NCBI GenBank assembly: GCA_029564115.1
Contig: JAKQQP010000052.1
Span: 1-37,571, forward strand
Source of the DNA: Candidatus Rifleibacteriota bacterium
GTDB lineage: Bacteria; Riflebacteria; Ozemobacteria; Ozemobacterales; Ozemobacteraceae
Direction of reading: 5' to 3'
Length of the DNA: 37,571 nucleotides
In this document: positions 32,257 through 37,571 of the stretch, in pieces
Layout of the letters: each line of letters begins with the position of its first letter
How positions within the stretch are numbered: position 1 is the stretch's first letter
Translations under genes and position numbers: made by a program
The notes under the pieces: generated by a model
What the model was told of the DNA's origin: nothing
The model's input: only the letters and a program-made list of their open reading frames with translations
Database searches by the model: none

Positions 32257-32331
32257 AGAGTCTGTCGCACAGACTTGCTACATTTGCCCCAAAAAACCTG
32301 CCATCAAAACAAGGCTCGTGCGACAGACTCT
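32257..32331. repeat. 75-bp element with perfect 14-bp terminal inverted repeats
   Basis: AGAGTCTGTCGCAC (32257-32270) is repeated exactly as its complement at 32318-32331. The 47 bases between hold no gene. The left arm can also fold on itself as GTCTG-TCGCA-CAGAC (32260-32274), which excludes the long-range pairing. No T-run follows, so it is not an ordinary terminator. It may be a tiny MITE-like element (no clear target duplication seen) or an RNA switch between ssb and the HD gene. Confidence 0.6.
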
Positions 32332-32376
32332 TCCTGAGGAAACCGCAACAAAAAAACGCCGGCGAGATGACTTTTT

Positions 32377-32406
32377 TTGTCCATTGCCCCCAAAAGCATG
32401 TATAAT
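32377..32406 (+). promoter_or_regulatory. Sigma-70-type promoter for the tandem-HD gene
   Basis: TTGTCC (32377-32382), an 18-base spacer and a perfect TATAAT (32401-32406), preceded by TG. RNA start is expected near 32413; AAGGA (32422-32426) lies 11 bases before the ATG. Confidence 0.6.
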
Positions 32407-32437
32407 AGTGCAAATTCCATAAAGGATTGAGCATTTC

Positions 32438-33721
32438 ATGAAACCACAATATCGAATCAGACTATTTGATTTTCTCAATTGCCTTTCCGACATCCTCGAC
32501 TGGATCAACCCGGCTCTCAACGATCATCATAAACAGGTAGCCCTGATCGCTCTGCGCATGGCCGATGCTCTCGATCTGCCGATCGTCGAACAGAACGAGA
32601 TCGTCTGTGCCGGTATTCTGCACGATGTTGGCGCTATCTCTCTCGCAGAACGCATGGAAACCATGAATTATGAATATGCCAACGGTGAATACCATGCCGA
32701 AATGGGTTACCAGCTCATCAATATTTTCGAACCCATGCAGCGGGCAGCGGAGCTTATCAGATTTCACCACACCCCGTGGGCTCAGGGTAAAGGCCGTTAC
32801 CACAAAGACCAGACTGTACCCCTCGGCAGCCGCATTCTGGTGTTGGCCGACCGTATCGCTCTGCTTGTTAACAAAAAAGCCGGCATACTTGGTCAGGTCG
32901 AGAGTATTAAACAACGCATACTCGATACCGGCGACACAATGTTCGAGCCGCGTCTGATCGATGTATTTCTCGAACTTGCCGAAAAAGAATATTTCTGGCT
33001 CGATCTGGTTTCGCCAATGATCAGCAAGCAGCTCGAGCGCTCTGTTTCTCTCGAAACAATTCACATGAACAAGCGTGAACTGCTTTCTTTCTCGGGCCTG
33101 ATCAGAAGAATGATCGACTTCAGAAGCCCGTTCACCGCTACTCATTCCAGCGGCGTTTCGGCAACGGCAGAACATCTTGGCAAACTGGCCGGCCTGAATG
33201 AATATGAATGTTTCGAACTGAAAGTAGCAGGTTTTCTACACGATCTCGGCAAACTGGCTGTTCCGGCCGAGATTCTCGAAAAGCCTGGCAAACTCACCGA
33301 AGATGAGTTCAATCTGATGCGTGGTCACACCTTCTACACCTACCGTGCTCTTGAACCAATCGAAGATCTTGCGGCCATAAACAAATATGGCTCATATCAT
33401 CACGAACGCCTCGACGGCACAGGTTACCCCTTCAGACTCAAGCGCAAAGACCTGCCGCTCGGCTCAAGACTGCTGGCGGTAGCCGATGTTTTTACAGCTC
33501 TCACCGAAGACCGCCCTTATCGCAAAGGCATGTCTTTTGAGCAGACAGTGATAGTACTCGACAAAATGGGCATAAACAATAAACTCGACCCCGAAATAGT
33601 CGCCCTGGTCAGCAACAATCACGATGACATCAACCAGGCCCGCATCGAAGCCCAGGAAAATTCACGCGCCGAATATCGCGCCTTTCTGAGCAAGCTCGGC
33701 ACCGAGAACTCAAAACCATAA
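32438..33721 (+). CDS. Tandem HD-domain / HD-GYP protein
   Basis: Two HD folds lie in one 427-residue chain. The N-terminal copy (about 25-170) has AGILHDVGAI, ANGEYHAEMGYQL, RFHHTPW and LGSRILVLADRIALLVNKK: an HD-GYP-like repeat with its GYP motif missing. The C-terminal copy (about 225-400) is a complete HD-GYP: THSSGV, FLHDLGKLAVPAEIL, YHHERLDGTGYP and LLAVADVFTALTEDRPYR. The second copy should hydrolyse cyclic di-GMP; the first may be regulatory or act on another nucleotide. There is no membrane helix. It has its own promoter. With the HD-GYP protein at 4967 it is the second such enzyme in the window; no GGDEF cyclase is present. Confidence 0.85.
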   Translation: MKPQYRIRLFDFLNCLSDILDWINPALNDHHKQVALIALRMADALDLPIVEQNEIVCAGILHDVGAISLAERMETMNYEYANGEYHAEMGYQLINIFEPMQRAAELIRFHHTPWAQGKGRYHKDQTVPLGSRILVLADRIALLVNKKAGILGQVESIKQRILDTGDTMFEPRLIDVFLELAEKEYFWLDLVSPMISKQLERSVSLETIHMNKRELLSFSGLIRRMIDFRSPFTATHSSGVSATAEHLGKLAGLNEYECFELKVAGFLHDLGKLAVPAEILEKPGKLTEDEFNLMRGHTFYTYRALEPIEDLAAINKYGSYHHERLDGTGYPFRLKRKDLPLGSRLLAVADVFTALTEDRPYRKGMSFEQTVIVLDKMGINNKLDPEIVALVSNNHDDINQARIEAQENSRAEYRAFLSKLGTENSKP

Positions 33722-33732
33722 ACCGCAATAAT

Positions 33733-33785
33733 AAACCCGGCCGGGCGCAGAAAAATTTGACGATTTCTCACTACCGGCCGGGTTT
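33733..33785. terminator. Long inverted repeat between convergent genes, possible terminator
   Basis: AAACCCGGCCGG (33733-33744) pairs perfectly with CCGGCCGGGTTT (33774-33785), with 29 bases between. It sits just after the tandem-HD stop, in the 174-base gap before the minus-strand M20 gene ends. Tails are only T-rich. A short hairpin GCAAAA-GTT-TTTTGC lies further right (about 33856-33870). Nothing else was seen in the gap. Confidence 0.5.
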
Positions 33786-33895
33786 GTGTTGACTATTGAA
33801 TACTGTAAAAACAAAGCTGCATCGGCTCGCAGGATGATCTATCAGTCGGGCGGCGCAAAAGTTTTTTGCTTGAAGGCTTTTTTGCTGTGAGGAGC

Positions 33896-35215
33896 TCAAC
33901 GATAGAAGGGCAAAAATGAATAGAGCTTGAGGGCGTTCGCCAGTTCTTCTTCTGAAACCCACTCATCGACCTTATGAGCTACTTCTTCGTGCCCAGGCCC
34001 GATGCCAAGAGTCGGAATCCCGGCCATGCCGGCGCTGTACACTCCGTCGGTCGAAAACGGCCAGATTTTGTCGACGGGTTCGCTGTCGAAAAGTTCTTTA
34101 TAAGCCCCTGACAGCCGGTTAAAAAAGGGGTGATCGGCAGATGTTTCCCAGGCAGGGTGTTCGGCTTTCCATTCGCCGGCCTTGCCTTTATAAGAATGAC
34201 CGTTGTAAACGACCTGGGTCATTCGGGCATCAGGCCAGTTCTCATCGGCAATCAATCTTTTGCCGACCGAGATCATATTTTCACCGAGGGCCAGACGGGC
34301 CGTTACGTGTGTCAGAGCCCTGTTCGGCACGAAACTCTTGCTCTTCGGCCAGCTTTCGATGGTCGAGGCAACCAGCGTGGTTCTTTGCAGGATGTTTTCC
34401 GGTTCCATGCCATGTTTAAAGCGCTCTTCAGCTTCGAAATTCTCGATGGCCAGCAGAGCGCGTGCAAGTTTGTAAGCAGCGTTATCGCCGCTTTCGGGCA
34501 CAGAGGTATGGGCACAGACTCCTTCAGTTTCGACAAGCATTTCGAGTTTACCGCGCTGCCCTCTGGCAATCTGCATCTTCGAGGGTTCGCCAAGCAGCAC
34601 CATATCAGGTTCGATGGCAAACTCTTCAAGCAATTCTTTAAAAGCCAGCCCTTCGGCCACTTCTTCTTCGGTGCAAAAACAGCCAATCAACACATGCTGC
34701 CGGTCAAAATCGCGATCGAGTTCCCGGGCAACGGTCAGAGACATGGCCATTGCCGCCAGGGCCCCTTTCATATCGCAGGTACCCCGTCCAAAGATCCGCC
34801 CGAACTTACGCACGGCTTTGAAAGGAGGGTCTCGCCATTCATCAGGGTTGTCGGCGGCCACAACATCGATATGCGCGTTATAGGCAAGTATCTTCAGCCC
34901 TTTGCCGCGGGCTTTTTCAAGCTCTGCCTGCAACCATTCCCGGCCCTCTTCAGCAAAGTCGAGTGGAGGCTCAGTCTCGATGTGCCTGGGCAAAGAAACC
35001 GCCAGAACACTGCCGCGCGCATCGACAAAACATGGAACTCTATGACCGGCAAAAAAGGCCAGAAGAGTCTCGGCACAGTCTTTTTCGTGACCGCTCAAAG
35101 ATTCGCAGGCAACAAGGTCAGACAGAAGGCTGACGCAACCTTCATACGAATCACCGCAAAGGCTGAGGGTTTTATCGACCAGATCCTGGAGCATAATTCT
35201 GTTCAAGCCATCCAT
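33896..35215 (-). CDS. M20-family (ArgE/DapE-type) metallohydrolase
   Basis: The 439-residue chain has the M20 two-zinc site in order: YNAHIDVV (His, Asp), GRGTCDMKGALAAMA (bridging Asp), TEEEVAEG (catalytic Glu and ligand Glu), LLGEPSK (Glu region) and GIGPGHEEVAHKVDEWV (final His). A lid domain lies between (about 210-325, starting at RGQRGKLEMLVETEG). Such enzymes remove acyl groups or split dipeptides and carbamoyl amino acids; the exact substrate cannot be read here. GGAGG is seven bases before the ATG. No signal peptide, so cytosolic. The gene lies 117 bases after the cytochrome gene on the same strand. Confidence 0.87.
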   Translation of the reverse strand: MDGLNRIMLQDLVDKTLSLCGDSYEGCVSLLSDLVACESLSGHEKDCAETLLAFFAGHRVPCFVDARGSVLAVSLPRHIETEPPLDFAEEGREWLQAELEKARGKGLKILAYNAHIDVVAADNPDEWRDPPFKAVRKFGRIFGRGTCDMKGALAAMAMSLTVARELDRDFDRQHVLIGCFCTEEEVAEGLAFKELLEEFAIEPDMVLLGEPSKMQIARGQRGKLEMLVETEGVCAHTSVPESGDNAAYKLARALLAIENFEAEERFKHGMEPENILQRTTLVASTIESWPKSKSFVPNRALTHVTARLALGENMISVGKRLIADENWPDARMTQVVYNGHSYKGKAGEWKAEHPAWETSADHPFFNRLSGAYKELFDSEPVDKIWPFSTDGVYSAGMAGIPTLGIGPGHEEVAHKVDEWVSEEELANALKLYSFLPFYR

Positions 35216-35332
35216 ACAGGTGCCTCCCTGTCTTCAAGAAATCTCAGAAAACATATATAAGAACGCATTGGAACCTCTCATCTATTCGCTGTCAGCCGTG
35301 CCGTTTTCGTTCACACAAAAATGCGACAGAAT

Positions 35333-36154
35333 TTACCAGTCGTGGCAGCGCCTGCACACCCACGGGTCGCTATGACAGGCCTGACACTTCTGTGGATTCG
35401 TTTTCGCCGCAATGCCGTGTCGGTAACGCACCCAGGCCAGAGTATGATCTCTCGGTTTCTGAGAGTGGCACTGTATGCACGAAGAATCTTCATGACACAT
35501 GCGGCAACGCTGCGGGTCAGAGCGGTAGGCCATTCCATGTTTCTTTTCGTAGTTATGGGTATGATCTGCCGGGCGCGGGGTTGGGCTGTGACACATGACA
35601 CAGTTTTTTGGCGCGTCTTTGCCGTTGTGACAGACCAGACAATCTTCCATCCGCCCGTTTATTTTATGGCCGTCCAGGTGTTCCCAGTCGGTTATGCCGG
35701 GGTGACAGCGGGCGCACTCGTATTTTTCATGTTTTTTATGGGAAAAATTGAAGCCGGCTGCGAGACGCTTGCGGGTTCTCACGGTTTCACCAGGCTTTTC
35801 GAGGTGGCAGAGGCCGCAGTCACTTTTTTCGCGTGTTTTGAAATGGCATTCAAGGCATCTCGCTTCGCCAGGCCGCCCAAAAGTATCGTTGATGTCGTGC
35901 TTGTGGGCAAAAATGCCACCCGTATCTGAGGCGACTATCGGGGTCTGCCTCAACGGCTGCCAGCCCGGCGGCACCGCCGAAGACTCAGAAGTCGTCACTT
36001 CGCGGTTAACATGGCAAACCGCGCAATTAACCGAATTTTTCTCGTGTGTTTTGTGCGAAAATCTTAAATTGGCCTGAGTTTTGTAGCCGGCCCCCATAAC
36101 GAACCAGGCAAAAGAAAAGCACCAGAGCAATATAACAGCCTGAATTTTTCGCAC
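35333..36154 (-). CDS. Secreted decahaem c-type cytochrome
   Basis: Ten CxxCH haem-binding motifs occur in 273 residues (CAVCH, CLECH, CGLCH, CARCH, CLVCH, CVMCH, CRMCH, CIQCH, CQACH, CRRCH). A signal peptide precedes them (AVILLWCFSFAWFVMGA). Extra His residues, as in RFSHKTHEK and NFSHKKHEK, can be the second axial ligands and show an internal duplication of class III-like units. It should carry electrons in the periplasm or at the outer membrane. The start is GTG36154 with GGAG seven bases upstream; the overlapping ATG is in another frame. No other electron-transfer gene is nearby. Confidence 0.9.
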   Translation of the reverse strand: MRKIQAVILLWCFSFAWFVMGAGYKTQANLRFSHKTHEKNSVNCAVCHVNREVTTSESSAVPPGWQPLRQTPIVASDTGGIFAHKHDINDTFGRPGEARCLECHFKTREKSDCGLCHLEKPGETVRTRKRLAAGFNFSHKKHEKYECARCHPGITDWEHLDGHKINGRMEDCLVCHNGKDAPKNCVMCHSPTPRPADHTHNYEKKHGMAYRSDPQRCRMCHEDSSCIQCHSQKPRDHTLAWVRYRHGIAAKTNPQKCQACHSDPWVCRRCHDW

Positions 36155-36182
36155 ATTGCAGCTCCAAGGTTAATCTGCTGCC

Positions 36183-36211
36183 ATCATACACCAACCAACA
36201 TTCTCTCTCAA
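36183..36211 (-). promoter_or_regulatory. Sigma-70-type promoter of the cytochrome gene
   Basis: On the minus strand TTGAGA (36211-36206) and TATGAT (36188-36183) are exactly 17 bases apart, about 29 bases before the GTG start. The rest of the 312-base gap (36155-36466) holds no gene I can support; only weak TATA-like boxes lie before the plus-strand gene. Confidence 0.65.
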
Positions 36212-36466
36212 CGGCATTTTTTAGAGCAAATACAAACTTTTTTCTCCCGCAGACAAAACGTACGTCCTCAGCGGCATCGTTCGCGAGAATTATTGAATAC
36301 TCGGCTGGCGCTAACCACACAAGCACCTGACATGCCTGAAATCACCATTGCCAAAAGACAAAACAAATATCTACCCAGATTTTTTAAACCAATGTACAGG
36401 TGAAGTGGTATATTCTTATGTATAGTCTTTCTTGTATACGACGATGTCGGTCAACGGAGAACCTCG

Positions 36467-37571
36467 ATGAAAAAATCAACTTTGTATGCCCTTATTTTTA
36501 CCGTATTTTTGGCGATGGCAGCCAGCGATCTGCCGGCGCAATCACCCTTTTCGGGCGAACCTGTGAGCATCTCGAAGTCTTCGGCACCCGCACCCGACAA
36601 AGAGACAAAAAAGCCGGGGCTCTGGTCGCGCTTCGTAAATACGCTCAAAAAAGGCTACAGCAATGTATCTAAAGGCCTGAACAAGATACTGGTCGACAAC
36701 AAAACCCCTGATTTTGTCAGCAAAGCTGTCCAAATTCCCGGGCACGAAGGCTACGAATTCGTCTGTCAGGGCATCACCTATCTCCCCGAAAAGATCGTCA
36801 GCCCTCCTTCCGGTCAGATCAAATTCGGCGGCTACAAATACGCTCTGCTCTCTTACTACCCCGAAACAAAACACACCGGCCAACCCTCGCAACTGGTAAT
36901 CATCGAACTGGCCAGTGGCAAAGCCCTGCGCCGCTTCAACCTTTTCCAGGCCGAAAGCAGGCCTTACACAGGTCACGCTGGCGGCATCACCGTTGCCGGG
37001 CAATATGTCTGGGTCGCTTCGGGCTTTAAGCTGTATGGCTTCAAACTCTCACAGATACTCGATTTTCTGCGCGACAAAAGCTTACAGATATCTTCGCATC
37101 CGAACGACATCCCCGCCAGTTTCAGAATTCCGGCTATCGACCTGGTCGCCGAAAAAATCTTCGAAGTCGACAGCAAAGCCAGCTTTGTCAGCTTCGACGG
37201 CAACTACCTCTGGGTTGGCGATTTCGTAAAAGAATCGAGCAAAAGCTTCGCACCGGTGGCGCATCACGCCAAAAACCCTTTTAAACGCAACACCTGGGTT
37301 GCCGGCTACAAAGTTAGCGAAAGCGGCGCACCGACCGCCACGCAAAAATACACCTTCACTGACGGCAGCTCCAGCAGAACTGCCCACAAGCCCGACCGCC
37401 TGATCTTCTGCAGAGAATCGGTGCAGGGCATGGCCGTATGCGGCAATTACGTGGCCCTGAGCATCTCTTACGGCGCGGCGAACTCGAAGCTGGCCCTCTA
37501 TGACTCACCATTCAAGACACCGGCAAGCAAAGTTTCGTTCAAACCTGCCGGCCAGAGCAAAACCTTCAGCG
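36467..37571 (+). CDS. Secreted propeller-like protein, cut by the window end
   Basis: The frame starts at ATG36467, with GGAG seven bases upstream, and runs open for 368 codons to the last base, so the 3' end is missing. A signal peptide is clear (LYALIFTVFLAMAASDLPAQ). After a Lys/Ser/Pro-rich segment, the main part has repeated strands with Trp-Val/Gly motifs such as GQYVWVASGFKLYGF, GNYLWVGDFV and NTWVAGYKV, which suggests a beta-propeller-like or WD/NHL-like fold. I cannot name a family. It stands alone, divergent from the cytochrome gene. It may be exported by the same cell-envelope route as the other secreted proteins. Confidence 0.65.
   Translation, partial: MKKSTLYALIFTVFLAMAASDLPAQSPFSGEPVSISKSSAPAPDKETKKPGLWSRFVNTLKKGYSNVSKGLNKILVDNKTPDFVSKAVQIPGHEGYEFVCQGITYLPEKIVSPPSGQIKFGGYKYALLSYYPETKHTGQPSQLVIIELASGKALRRFNLFQAESRPYTGHAGGITVAGQYVWVASGFKLYGFKLSQILDFLRDKSLQISSHPNDIPASFRIPAIDLVAEKIFEVDSKASFVSFDGNYLWVGDFVKESSKSFAPVAHHAKNPFKRNTWVAGYKVSESGAPTATQKYTFTDGSSSRTAHKPDRLIFCRESVQGMAVCGNYVALSISYGAANSKLALYDSPFKTPASKVSFKPAGQSKTFS

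Noticed and set aside
34130..35260. 376-codon open frame on the plus strand
   Set aside because: It is antisense to the M20 peptidase, which has all its zinc ligands.
36390..36440. TATATT, TATAGT and TATACG boxes before the last gene
   Set aside because: None has an acceptable -35 box at 16-18 bases, so no promoter is called.

Overview
This 37.6 kb window looks like the chromosome of an uncultured, Gram-negative-type bacterium with roughly balanced base composition. It is densely packed, with many ATGA or TTGA stop/start overlaps, signal peptides, prepilin-like genes, c-di-GMP-type HD-GYP proteins, a multihaem cytochrome, hfq and a sigma-54 promoter. The mix of a large tubulin-like protein, a vWA protein, TPR proteins, PulG-type prepilins and DUF2225 would suit a deep-branching candidate phylum such as Riflebacteria. 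No rRNA or tRNA is present, so that placement is a guess. All protein calls are read from sequence motifs; no database search was possible.

Layout. 1-115: probable right end of an IS200/IS605-type element, abutting a start-less endonuclease/exonuclease/phosphatase gene (to 1368). 1477-3067: a membrane-anchored minimal zincin, a Trm112/YcaR-like zinc ribbon and a xylose-isomerase-like TIM barrel, closed by a bidirectional terminator. 3118-5911 (minus): a glycine-zipper secreted protein, a BMP-family binding protein and an HD-GYP protein. 6039-13384: the most unusual region, with a 1050-residue tubulin/FtsZ-superfamily protein, a membrane-anchored vWA protein with an intact MIDAS, and a secreted 996-residue TPR protein. 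13443-13971: hfq, followed by a near-consensus sigma-54 promoter that appears to drive an ~80-nt RNA ending in an intrinsic terminator. 14029-15087: secreted polysaccharide deacetylase. 15100-18702 (minus): three prepilin-like genes.

18777-25931 is a tight seven-gene run: M28 peptidase, MazG-like pyrophosphohydrolase, small membrane protein, branched-chain amino acid-type binding protein, Reg_prop beta-propeller, ligA, and a QueE homologue that has lost all three cysteines of the radical-SAM cluster motif. 25978-31766 is a second run: DUF2225, two unrecognised proteins, a ComEA-like HhH protein, ComEC without its metallo-beta-lactamase domain but with a new C-terminal domain, and a YdcF-like DUF218 protein. 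ssb (31870) and a tandem-HD protein (32438) follow, separated by a 75-bp element with perfect 14-bp inverted repeats. The window ends with an M20 peptidase and a decahaem cytochrome on the minus strand, and a secreted propeller-like gene cut by the window edge.

Themes: envelope/surface functions (tubulin-vWA-TPR, prepilins, deacetylase, glycine-zipper protein), DNA uptake and repair (ComEA, ComEC, LigA, SSB), and signalling (two HD-GYP proteins, Hfq with a neighbouring RNA). The best leads for something new are the tubulin/vWA/TPR locus, the sigma-54 RNA next to hfq, and the cysteine-less QueE homologue.
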